Shown piece by piece: positions 1 to 8,458 of a stretch of 16,725 bases of DNA. Source of the DNA: Candidatus Woesearchaeota archaeon (GTDB taxonomy: Archaea > Nanobdellota > Nanobdellia > Woesearchaeales > GW2011-AR9); contig JACPIL010000002.1 of the NCBI GenBank assembly GCA_016188105.1, positions 1 to 16,725 of the forward strand, read 5' to 3'. The translations under genes and the position numbers were made by a program. Position 1 is the first letter of the stretch, and every line of letters begins with the position of its first letter. The notes under the pieces were generated by a model. That model saw only the letters and a list, made by a program, of their open reading frames with translations, had not been told where the DNA came from and did no database searches.

Positions 1-2645
1 GTTGAATCTTCACATAGTAAAGAGGGGAACCAATTTTCTCCTAATAATGGAGCAAAGGCAGCGTCTTGCGCTCTCCTCCAGTCTTGGTAGAATTCTGCTT
101 CTCCAAATAATAAATTGCTGATAGCTGGATAGGATTTAACTTGTGAAGAGACTGCATAGATTGATTCAAGAATAGTTTGCGCTGTTGCCAAGCCTCCTTG
201 GGAACTGGAAAGAATGTCGTCGTTATGTTCTTTGAAGGTACCTTCATTTGCTTCTTCATTGATTTTCTGTTCTGCTTCATCTTTCTCTTTCTGTGCTTGA
301 TTTAATTCATCTCCTGCGACAGCAAATTGATTATTAGCTGCATCTAGCGCATTCTGAGCATCAGTCGCTTCCTGTTGCAAAACGTTAACCTCTTGCTCTA
401 ATTGCTGTTGTAGAGCTAATTCATTTTTCTCCTCATTACTGCCGCTTTTGATTTTTTTCTCAGCGATTGCTTTGCTGAGCTCAACCTTACGCAAATTTAA
501 TTCACCCTGCTTATTATCAAGCGCTGTTTTCTTAAGACTAAAATCATTAAAAGCTGCAGCGCTACTTTTCCTGGCTACTTCGTAGATAGATGATTTTTGT
601 TCGACTATAGCATCCAATTTGGGAAGAGAAGCAGCTTTCCACGGCCCTTCCTCTCCAGATCGGGTTAATATTGCTTCTCCTAATTCTTTGTCTTCAATTA
701 TTAGGTTTCCAGTGTACTTTCCAGTCTCTTTTCCTTTTTCATCATGTTCACGCTGGGCAACCACAGTAGTTTTAACTACGTCTCCATCAGCAGTTGCGTG
801 ATGAAATGTTTCTCCTTCTTTTCGGCCGCTACGGGGATTGAAATATCCTTTAGCTTCAAGCGATTCTATTCTATCAGCGCCAGTTAAATCTCTGTAATCA
901 TAATCTACTAAATATGAATCATAGATTGGTTTTTCTTTTTTATCCTTGCCGACTAATCTGGTCTCATGCCCGCCAGTGGGTACAAAACATCGATCTTCTT
1001 TACAGCCACCTTGTCCATCAATATAAGAATCTCCTTTTAATTTAGATTGCTCACCAGTTTTAGTATCATAAACGTCTTGGGTTTCATCTATATAATTGGT
1101 AATGGTTCTGGTATCATCTTCGGGATTATATTTAATATTTCCACCGTCCTCTTCTTCTTCGACTTGGTAGAATAAACCTTCTTTGGAAAAGATTTCCTTA
1201 CCGGTAGCATCTTTATCAACGGTAAATGGTTCATTACCTATTTTAATTGTTCCAGGCGCAGTTTTAGTAGCAATAACTTGTTGATTTTTAACAAAAATCG
1301 TTTCTTCCTTGAAACCGCCGCCTTTTGGCGCTACTTTAGTTACTTCTCCAGTCCAAACTCCAGTGTCCGGATTTTCTGTTAATTGAACTAAACCTTGTAA
1401 TTCGCCAGTTTTGGTATTCGTTTTTCGTAAGATTAAAACTCTCGGCTCTCCTTCTTCAGTAACTTGTTCGAAGAACTCATTTGCACCACTGATTTGTTTG
1501 TCATATACTTTATAGTTAGCACCTAAGATATCTTTTATTTCTGCTAACGCTTCATTGTTTTGTAATCCTGGTTGAAATTTAAGGTACGTTTCTGCAGTAG
1601 TCTTGGCGGCTTGATTAGCATTAGCGTTCCTCGCACCTGCAGGAAGTTTCTGATAATTGTTTAAAAAATTCTGATATGTTTCTTTTGCCTTCTGTGAATT
1701 TCCTTGTTTCTTATATGCATTTCCTATATTATACAATATTAATGGACTAGGGTCTTTCTCATAAGCAGCTTCCCATTTTTTAATTGCTTCGTCGTATTTT
1801 CCAGCATCGTAAAGAGCTGTTCCTTCAGCGTGAAGCGCTTTTGCTGCCTCTGTATCTGCAGGAGTTCTTGGTGCGGCTGTTCCTGAAGTACCAGCTGTTG
1901 GGGCAGAAGTTTGAGATTGAGCTCCTGGTGCTGGAGTGGTTTCAGTTGAAATTGTTGCTGGAATTTCCCCTGTTTCTTTCAATCCTTCTACTGTTTTTTT
2001 AACTTCTGGATCTTGCGCAGCAGTCTTTAATTCATTTTGTGTTTTTGGGTCATTGTAACTTAAAAAATCTTTACACGATTCTTGTGAACCAGCATTGCAG
2101 GCCTTGCTAAGATAGGCAACAGCTTTTTCATCTTCTCCAACAGCAACATATGCAAGTGCAAGTGAACGACAACTATCGATGTTTGAATTTGCGCAAAAAT
2201 AATCTTGTGCAGCTTCCTTATCTTCTGGTCTTATTATAGTTAGTGCATTTTCCCTAGAAGAGGGGATTACTACCTGCCCCAAAGCTTGAAGCTGATGTAA
2301 ATCTTGCTGATGCGATGTAGGCTCTAGATCTGCATACCAGACTTTATTCTCATCAAAGCACCCAACTGATGACTTACAAACACAAGAATAGGGTAATGCT
2401 CCGCCTACATTCGTACAGTCCCATCCTACTGTTTGTGATCCAGCTTCTCCAACTAACGCTCCTCGATCCCACCATGCCTTGCCAGCTCTGGCTTCTTTGC
2501 TGCCAAATAAGAATTGCCAAATCTTACAACCAATACCGCATTCTTCAACAGTTTCTGCCTCATAGATGTCGTCTGTTTCCTGCGCTACCACAAGGATTGA
2601 ATTAAGTAAAAGGAGGAGTACAAGTAAATGATAGATTCGTTTCAT
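1..2645 (-). CDS. Large secreted protein with Hcp/Sel1-like, TPR and coiled-coil regions (3' end outside window)
   Basis: The frame is open from an ATG at 2645 to the window edge: 881 codons, no stop, so the C-terminus is missing. Residues 1-21 form a Sec-type signal peptide (MKRIYH, long Leu run, then VVAQ). Residues 36-96 carry six cysteines. Residues 148-195 contain two Cys-x7-Cys pairs (C151/C159, C183/C191) in helical sequence resembling the disulfide-linked Sel1-type repeats of Hcp proteins. A Pro/Thr/Ala-rich linker (about 230-262) leads to one or two TPR-like helix pairs (about 265-330). A long charged Gln/Glu/Lys-rich coiled coil spans about 703-800, followed by a Trp-containing segment up to the edge. 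The gene starts 1 base after the upstream gene's stop, so it is probably co-translated. No enzyme motif was found; a surface or secreted interaction role is inferred. Reading frame certain, function unknown. Confidence 0.85.
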   Translation of the reverse strand, partial: MKRIYHLLVLLLLLNSILVVAQETDDIYEAETVEECGIGCKIWQFLFGSKEARAGKAWWDRGALVGEAGSQTVGWDCTNVGGALPYSCVCKSSVGCFDENKVWYADLEPTSHQQDLHQLQALGQVVIPSSRENALTIIRPEDKEAAQDYFCANSNIDSCRSLALAYVAVGEDEKAVAYLSKACNAGSQESCKDFLSYNDPKTQNELKTAAQDPEVKKTVEGLKETGEIPATISTETTPAPGAQSQTSAPTAGTSGTAAPRTPADTEAAKALHAEGTALYDAGKYDEAIKKWEAAYEKDPSPLILYNIGNAYKKQGNSQKAKETYQNFLNNYQKLPAGARNANANQAAKTTAETYLKFQPGLQNNEALAEIKDILGANYKVYDKQISGANEFFEQVTEEGEPRVLILRKTNTKTGELQGLVQLTENPDTGVWTGEVTKVAPKGGGFKEETIFVKNQQVIATKTAPGTIKIGNEPFTVDKDATGKEIFSKEGLFYQVEEEEDGGNIKYNPEDDTRTITNYIDETQDVYDTKTGEQSKLKGDSYIDGQGGCKEDRCFVPTGGHETRLVGKDKKEKPIYDSYLVDYDYRDLTGADRIESLEAKGYFNPRSGRKEGETFHHATADGDVVKTTVVAQREHDEKGKETGKYTGNLIIEDKELGEAILTRSGEEGPWKAASLPKLDAIVEQKSSIYEVARKSSAAAFNDFSLKKTALDNKQGELNLRKVELSKAIAEKKIKSGSNEEKNELALQQQLEQEVNVLQQEATDAQNALDAANNQFAVAGDELNQAQKEKDEAEQKINEEANEGTFKEHNDDILSSSQGGLATAQTILESIYAVSSQVKSYPAISNLLFGEAEFYQDWRRAQDAAFAPLLGENWFPSLLCEDS

Positions 2646-2646
2646 C

Positions 2647-5600
2647 TTAAATCACATCCACATCCGCAGCATCACAGTAGTTCAATCCACCTGATTCGAA
2701 TTCAGCAACGATAGTTGTGACAAATCCGACAATACTTTCTAGTGTGCCAATAATATCCCAAATGAAATAGGCATAAGTACAGGCGCCTGAAACAGTGCTG
2801 CTAGTTGTACAGTAAATTCCACAGGTTAAAATAGTCACAGTATGAGCGATGGCAAAAGGATCGCCAAAGGCTTTGTACAAAGCATTGATAACGGTATCGT
2901 AAAATTGTGAGAAGGGCAGGATGTACCACAATTCTCCCAGTACATATTTACACATCAATAAATCTTCCAAGTCTTCGCACATGGCTACCGTAGCCACTCC
3001 TGAACGAACTTCATTTTGCAAACAAACAATTTTTCGGCATTTGATCTGTCTGATTTCATCTAAATTTTTAATAATTCCCGGGATACATAATCCTGCGATG
3101 GAGAGGTAAAGATTTTCGCGTATATCACGCGCTGGCCGATACTGTCCAGAGCCAACTAGATCTGGATTGCCGACCGCTTCAAAATTCAAGACTTCCACAT
3201 TGTACAACGATAATATAAATGACTGCCATTGCCCATACCATCCAAGATCGGCTTTTCCCCTCGGGCTGCAAGATAAAACTTGCACGATCTGATCTATTAT
3301 ATTTACTCCATTATCCACGCCTTCTGTAGCCCCAGTCATACCAAAGCAAAAGGCAATTCTTGCTGCTTCTCCACCTGGTGCTTCTTTCAATGCTTCACTT
3401 GAATACTTTGATGGCCCTTCAACAATCTCAATAATACTTACTATAATGCGGTAGATCTGCACTAAATAATCTACCCACTTCAGAATTTCGGCCATGACCC
3501 CGATAACATCCCAAGCTGCGTTGATGTCGTCTTTTGCATCTTCGATAATCTTTTCTAAGTTCTCATCCTGCGCACCAAGTGAAGAGAAGGCAAATGGCAC
3601 TAACACTTCTACTTCCTGAATTTCAGCCGCCCTGATAGCATTCTTGCCAACTTGTGAGAATATCTTCAGTGTACAAGTATAAGGTTCTTGATGTTTAAAT
3701 TCCCCTTCTGCAAATTCTTGAATATTAAACAATCCTCGTCCATCAAATGGTTCGAATTCAATTATAACATTCGGTGCGGGAGTATAATCACCAGTTGGAG
3801 AAGTTCCACCATACAATAAGCTACGGCTAATTGCCGGAGCAGTACTAGAAACTGGCGCTTCTTCTCCTTGCTTTTCAGCTTCTTTAGGAGCGCAGCTGGC
3901 TAATTCGATATTTAAGGCCTGGACATTATCAAGATCTGAATTTAATACAATCTTAAACGGCAGACGAGTATAAGTTAAAGGAGCAGTATCTAAATCTATA
4001 AAAGAACCGGCGCCGCCAACAGCAAGAACACTTTGCACTTCCCAGTAATCTGGATTATCTTCGGTAGCAAGGCCAAGTAAATCGATAGTCAGTTCTGCTT
4101 TATTATCATCAGTCTTAAATCGTTTTACGTTCTTAGGTTCATCATCAATCTCCGGCCAGCTCACTGCATCATTACCGGCAGTATCCTGAACCTTAATTTC
4201 GACCTCTACATTAGAATCAGGACCGCTCTTGATGGAATCTGTCTGTACCATACATTCCCAGCGGCCTTCCACTTTTTGGCAATCATCTTCGGTAAATACC
4301 TGCCATCCTTCTTCATCGACATAATTAATCCCGGTATAATTCTCAGGATATTTTGTTTCCGCATCCAAGACCAGATCATTAACATCTACCAACACTCTCA
4401 AGCCGCTGGCTTCAGAAACTTTCAAGACAATCTTAAAGAGGTCATTACTTTGGAAATAATTCTTATCACCTGCTTCTGAAACGCCAAACACTTCTAACTC
4501 TTCTACTTTTGGACCAGTGTTATCCACTAAGAATTCAAATTCTGGCGCGACTCCCTCATTACCGACATTATCTTCAAAAGTGGATAAGCCAAAAGTTTGC
4601 ACTCCTTCTGCAAGATTATCGTCGATTTCCCAGTAACATTCAATAACACCGGCTGCTTCTTCACAAGCAGTAGGTTCAGCGGCGCTGCCTAAATCAAATG
4701 CACCTAAATTAGCGCGGATTCCTTCTTTCGAGATGCCTGCTCCCTGATCTTCCGCGCGTAAGATAATCCTGCTTTCACCGCTCTTCATATAGCTTTTATC
4801 TTCAAACTGCCGTAAGGTTCCGAAGAATTTTATTTCCGGAGGGGAACTATCGACAGTAAATGAGGTAACAATACTTCTTTCAGCAGTATTTCCTTTTTCA
4901 TCTTCGGCAACAATTAAAACTGTGATACTGCTTTGCGGCTTTACTTCAATGTTATTCCAAGTGCAATGCCAAAGTTTATCTACATCATCATCTGCTTCAC
5001 ACACCGCTTCCTGGCCATTGAAATTAGCTTGGTCTGAATATCCTTTTACTGTTGGCACGCTTGATTCAGTTATGTCTACAACAATATCAGTTGTTCCGGT
5101 AAACTGTCCAATGAATTGTCCAAACTGAGTAAAGTTCAAACTGCTGCCGATTTCCGGTTTGACAAAATCGGCAAAGAAAGACACAGATTGACTTACTGCT
5201 TTGTGGCCTAATCTGTCTTCAGCTCTGATCTTTATTCTTTTGAGACCTTCACCGCTCCAATCAGCGTCAAGGATTCCGCCTAACTCGCTGTCTAAAATAT
5301 AATTAAATTCTTCTTGACCTTCTACAGTAATAGATTGGTATACTAGACCAGTATCAGCATCAAGGATATCGACCTGTTTTAATCCGACCGAAGGAGCTCC
5401 ACTGCTAACCTTATCATTCACAGTAAAGTCCAGTTCCACTTCTCCAGCACTAGTTTGTTTTACATCGCCGGGAGCGAAGAAAATAGCCGGAGCGGAACCA
5501 TCAGCGCGGATAACATCACCATTGGAAGCCGTTTCAGTTTTACCAAAGGCATTTAGGGCACTATAAATCACTTGGAAAGCATATTCTCCTTCCTGGACAC

Positions 5601-5934
5601 CATCAGTTAGTGGGCTTATATATTCACAGAGATTTCCCAAAGCGCTTTTGGTGCAGGAACTGAAAGGAGCTTCGCTGTCGCCAATTTTAATTTTAACATC
5701 GGCAGGATTAACGGTTCCATTATTAAGAGCTGTTGAATCAGAAATTAAAGTTTCAACTGTCCAGACATCCCCTTCAGCATCAAGATAGGTTTCAACCCCC
5801 TCTTCACCGGAATTTTTGGTTATTTGTACTGCTGCCGCCATAGCGCTGGCAGAGTAAAATGGCATGCTCAGAACTAACATCATGATAAATAATCCTGCAA
5901 AATTCCAGATGGTTTTGCTGGTTTTGGATTTCAT
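2647..5934 (-). CDS. Giant secreted surface protein: tandem Ig-like modules plus Cys-rich hydrophobic C-terminal region
   Basis: This is a 1095-residue protein. Residues 1-33 are a signal peptide (basic start, GLFIMMLVLSM core, cut near SASAMA). Residues about 35-780 contain at least four or five Ig-like beta-sandwich modules. Module joints near residues 148, 258, 365 and 472 share an Asp-rich turn, then V/AD-x3-P-x-I/V. Module ends repeat ED-x2-GN (also QDTAGN). Four modules carry a short Cys-x8-Cys or Cys-x11-Cys hairpin (near residues 92, 311, 422, 550). Residues about 785-1095 differ: amphipathic and hydrophobic helices with eleven cysteines (including SCSPRG near 886, IKCRKIVC, TCGIYC) and no classic C-terminal anchor. 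From memory this C-terminal type recurs in DPANN genomes, but I could not verify that. It lies between two other large exported proteins in the same direction. An adhesin or envelope role is inferred, not shown. Confidence 0.85.
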   Translation of the reverse strand: MKSKTSKTIWNFAGLFIMMLVLSMPFYSASAMAAAVQITKNSGEEGVETYLDAEGDVWTVETLISDSTALNNGTVNPADVKIKIGDSEAPFSSCTKSALGNLCEYISPLTDGVQEGEYAFQVIYSALNAFGKTETASNGDVIRADGSAPAIFFAPGDVKQTSAGEVELDFTVNDKVSSGAPSVGLKQVDILDADTGLVYQSITVEGQEEFNYILDSELGGILDADWSGEGLKRIKIRAEDRLGHKAVSQSVSFFADFVKPEIGSSLNFTQFGQFIGQFTGTTDIVVDITESSVPTVKGYSDQANFNGQEAVCEADDDVDKLWHCTWNNIEVKPQSSITVLIVAEDEKGNTAERSIVTSFTVDSSPPEIKFFGTLRQFEDKSYMKSGESRIILRAEDQGAGISKEGIRANLGAFDLGSAAEPTACEEAAGVIECYWEIDDNLAEGVQTFGLSTFEDNVGNEGVAPEFEFLVDNTGPKVEELEVFGVSEAGDKNYFQSNDLFKIVLKVSEASGLRVLVDVNDLVLDAETKYPENYTGINYVDEEGWQVFTEDDCQKVEGRWECMVQTDSIKSGPDSNVEVEIKVQDTAGNDAVSWPEIDDEPKNVKRFKTDDNKAELTIDLLGLATEDNPDYWEVQSVLAVGGAGSFIDLDTAPLTYTRLPFKIVLNSDLDNVQALNIELASCAPKEAEKQGEEAPVSSTAPAISRSLLYGGTSPTGDYTPAPNVIIEFEPFDGRGLFNIQEFAEGEFKHQEPYTCTLKIFSQVGKNAIRAAEIQEVEVLVPFAFSSLGAQDENLEKIIEDAKDDINAAWDVIGVMAEILKWVDYLVQIYRIIVSIIEIVEGPSKYSSEALKEAPGGEAARIAFCFGMTGATEGVDNGVNIIDQIVQVLSCSPRGKADLGWYGQWQSFILSLYNVEVLNFEAVGNPDLVGSGQYRPARDIRENLYLSIAGLCIPGIIKNLDEIRQIKCRKIVCLQNEVRSGVATVAMCEDLEDLLMCKYVLGELWYILPFSQFYDTVINALYKAFGDPFAIAHTVTILTCGIYCTTSSTVSGACTYAYFIWDIIGTLESIVGFVTTIVAEFESGGLNYCDAADVDVI

Positions 5935-5978
5935 TTTGTTTTTTGTTATTGTTTTTTTCGTTTTTCTATTCTTTTCAT
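5935..5978 (-). other. A-rich untranslated spacer before the Ig-like protein gene
   Basis: The 44 bases between two large surface-protein genes are about three quarters A on the coding strand and contain no GGTGA-like ribosome site. The spacer begins with an ATG directly after the upstream stop, opening a 10-codon lysine-rich frame (MKRIEKRKKQ) that stops 11 bases before the next gene. The low complexity makes chance a good explanation for that frame. The A-rich, unstructured leader may favour re-initiation. Confidence 0.4.
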
Positions 5979-8351
5979 TTATCTGAAGGTTGGTTCCAAA
6001 TTAGCACGTAATTGCTGGGAGAGATTTGCCGTTTCTCCCATCATCTGTAAATCTTCAATGATGCGAAGATGTTCTTCGGCAGGAACCCCAGCGAGATTGA
6101 AACTGAGGATGGTGAAAACCATTTCATCAGCACCGTAGAGTTGTTCAGGAGTGACCGTCAAGTAATTTTTAGGTTGATCCCAGCGTAATTGTCCAGATAA
6201 AAATTCGTCTAAGACTTGTTCTCCCAAGGTAAAACAGGTCAGTCCAGCACAACGTTCTTCTTCAGGGATAACTAAAGGTTCACTGCGAGTCAATAAAGCA
6301 GTGACTTCATAAACCCCTGGAACTAATTCCATCCGAGCCTGAGTATTTCCTTGAACAGTAGCACTAGCAGAAAATTGGTCGCTAAAAGCATTTGGATTAG
6401 TATCCATTACTCGTTTCAAAACAATGGTAGCAGTCTCTTTTTCTTCCAATGCTCGGGCAGTATTGGGGAAAATCCAGGAATGTTTTTGATCCAATGTTTC
6501 CGGCAGATAAGAATACACCGGAGTTAAACCTGTAGCGAATAATCCTTGAGTAAAGCACTGTTTATTTTTACCGTCATCATCTTCAACACATTTTTCTATA
6601 CTTTTTTGACGGAAAGAAACGTTGATGAATTTCCTTTTGTGTAAAGGCACGACCATTTCAGAATTTGCGGCGGTTGCATAACCGATCACGCCAGGACTTT
6701 CTCTGAATCTGTAGGTGTCGACGGGATAAAAATTAGTTAAGTATTCATCTTTGATGAAGCTGGCAACACCGCCATAGACAGCCGGATATTTGCTTTCAAA
6801 TTCCCCGCCATTATCAGTAAGGCCCATCAAACAATCGTCTTGTTCAGGGATAGAGAAACCGATCTGCACTGCTTCTAATGGTTCTTGGGTTGCACTATCT
6901 ACTACGACTGTTTTCAGAGGTTGCGTATTTCTTTTTTCTGGATCACAAACCATACTCTTTTGCTCGAGAGCAATCGGAGCAGGCTGGCTGTATCCTTGAG
7001 CAGGAATAGCATTGTTACGGATATTTGCTTCTAGAGCAAAGGCAAAAGTATATCCTCTTCCTTCTAAGGCAGCAGGATCGCGGATAGTTACTAGCACAGG
7101 ATAACTTACATCATAGGTCGAATAGTAGTGGTTCACGGTAAGAGGGATGGGCGGGAGAGGAGTAGCGCTAGGAGCATGATAAGAGCTAGGCACGATCTGT
7201 CCGGCTTTGTCATTCATGTCAAAATAAGGTTCCCAGCCAAAGTAATCAAAGTTTACTTCAATATTTTTTCCAGTTTCAAGAGGAAGGATCATGTTGTCAT
7301 AGTGCTTTTGATATAACTCGTGTAAATCTACCGTAGCACTTTCTTCCGGCGTATATTCAAAGCGGTAAAAATTAGTACTCTGCAGATAGCGCAGTAAAGG
7401 AACACTTGAAGTTAGTAAACTGCGTAATTTTTCCTTGACATCTGTTTCTGCCCAGCTGACGGTAGGAACAAAATCAAAAGTAATCTGCTCCATGGGAGGA
7501 AGCTTGTTGATGTCGACTGAAGCATAGGCGGTGATTAAATCTAACGCTTGCAGTTCTAGAAAATTATGTTCAGATTCTACTTTGGCAATTTCTGCAGCAA
7601 CATCATAGTAATGTTTTAATCTGACCGGGGTCTTGATGTAAAATTGATTCATCTCTACGGTAGCATCTCCTTTGCTCGCTTCCACTTCCATCTTCAACCA
7701 GAAATTAACGGTTTCATCAGCAATGGTGACCAGCACCTCTTTTCCAGATGTAACTCCTTCAACTAACGCTGGCGCTTCAATTGTAAAACCTTGTTCAGAG
7801 AAGCCAGCATAGTTGCCAATACACCCGTTAAGATTTTCTTCAGCAAATCTTGACAACTGCGCTTCAATACTTATTTCGGGGTCGTCTTGAGCATGTAACG
7901 GCGGCTGTAATGATGAATAAGAAACATCGGACAGGTCGTTGGAAGGAAGATTGTAGTGCCAGTAGGGAACCTTAACTGGTTCAAGATCTAGGCCATCAGC
8001 ATTGGTCGGATCCGATGATGAGAATCTGCCGATAAGTTCTGGGTAGATGTAGCCGCCTTGCTGTCCAAGAACCAGCAAACCGCGCCTTCCTACTTGAGCT
8101 AGGCAATCTTCGGTATAAGTTTGAATGGGCTGAAATTCTTGCGGAACAGCAGCAATTACTGGTTCGCCTGCACTGGTAAGTTCTTCTTTACTACTGACTT
8201 TGGTGACGTACAAAATTCCAGAAAAAACAAAGAGAACCACAATGCCGATGATAATAAAAATAGTTACTTGTCCATTCTTGGATTGAATAGGTCTTGAGAA
8301 GGCGCAAAGGCTACTGAGACTAGTACTACAACTACCCCTTTTTTGCTTCAT
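5979..8351 (-). CDS. Large membrane-anchored extracellular protein with pilin-like N-terminal segment
   Basis: This is a 790-residue protein. A basic 27-residue leader ends in SKNG and is followed by QVTIFIIIGIVVLFVFSG (residues 28-45). That resembles an archaeal class III (type IV pilin-like) signal or a single N-terminal anchor; the usual +5 Glu of pilins is absent, so processing is uncertain. The rest should be outside the cell. Residues 80-105 hold a CLAQVGRRG then LGQQGGYIY motif. Residues about 130-260 look mixed alpha/beta. Residues about 467-540 resemble a carboxypeptidase regulatory-like beta domain (VVVDSATQEPLEAVQIGF, then DNGGEF). No catalytic motif was seen. From memory, the anchor plus QGGY block recurs in DPANN surface proteins (unverified). 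It is first in the operon: a TATA box lies about 33 bases upstream of the ATG, and the next gene follows after 44 bases. Function unknown; a surface scaffold or attachment role is inferred. Confidence 0.85.
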   Translation of the reverse strand: MKQKRGSCSTSLSSLCAFSRPIQSKNGQVTIFIIIGIVVLFVFSGILYVTKVSSKEELTSAGEPVIAAVPQEFQPIQTYTEDCLAQVGRRGLLVLGQQGGYIYPELIGRFSSSDPTNADGLDLEPVKVPYWHYNLPSNDLSDVSYSSLQPPLHAQDDPEISIEAQLSRFAEENLNGCIGNYAGFSEQGFTIEAPALVEGVTSGKEVLVTIADETVNFWLKMEVEASKGDATVEMNQFYIKTPVRLKHYYDVAAEIAKVESEHNFLELQALDLITAYASVDINKLPPMEQITFDFVPTVSWAETDVKEKLRSLLTSSVPLLRYLQSTNFYRFEYTPEESATVDLHELYQKHYDNMILPLETGKNIEVNFDYFGWEPYFDMNDKAGQIVPSSYHAPSATPLPPIPLTVNHYYSTYDVSYPVLVTIRDPAALEGRGYTFAFALEANIRNNAIPAQGYSQPAPIALEQKSMVCDPEKRNTQPLKTVVVDSATQEPLEAVQIGFSIPEQDDCLMGLTDNGGEFESKYPAVYGGVASFIKDEYLTNFYPVDTYRFRESPGVIGYATAANSEMVVPLHKRKFINVSFRQKSIEKCVEDDDGKNKQCFTQGLFATGLTPVYSYLPETLDQKHSWIFPNTARALEEKETATIVLKRVMDTNPNAFSDQFSASATVQGNTQARMELVPGVYEVTALLTRSEPLVIPEEERCAGLTCFTLGEQVLDEFLSGQLRWDQPKNYLTVTPEQLYGADEMVFTILSFNLAGVPAEEHLRIIEDLQMMGETANLSQQLRANLEPTFR

Positions 8352-8379
8352 TCTATCAGCAATCAGGAAAGAATAAAGG

Positions 8380-8388
8380 TATATAAAG
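8380..8388 (-). promoter_or_regulatory. TATA box of the surface-protein operon
   Basis: On the minus strand this reads CTTTATATA, a near-perfect archaeal TATA element and the best in the window. Transcription would start near 8358, giving a leader of only about 7 bases before the ATG at 8351. No comparable promoter is seen before the next two genes, so this one probably drives all three. Confidence 0.7.
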
Positions 8389-8458
8389 GTTGCGGGCAGA
8401 TAAAGCTAATTTTTAGAGAAAATTGTAGGAAGAATCCGGAAGATTTTACCGTTATTCC

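Noticed and set aside
41..280. 79-codon minus-strand frame
   Set aside because: It lies within the coiled-coil and following region of the large partial gene in a different frame, and the gene frame is open throughout.
8420..8455. Direct GGAAGA repeats between metG and the surface operon
   Set aside because: Only two copies 10 bases apart in an AT-rich spacer, with no symmetry and no position relative to the TATA box that suggests an operator.
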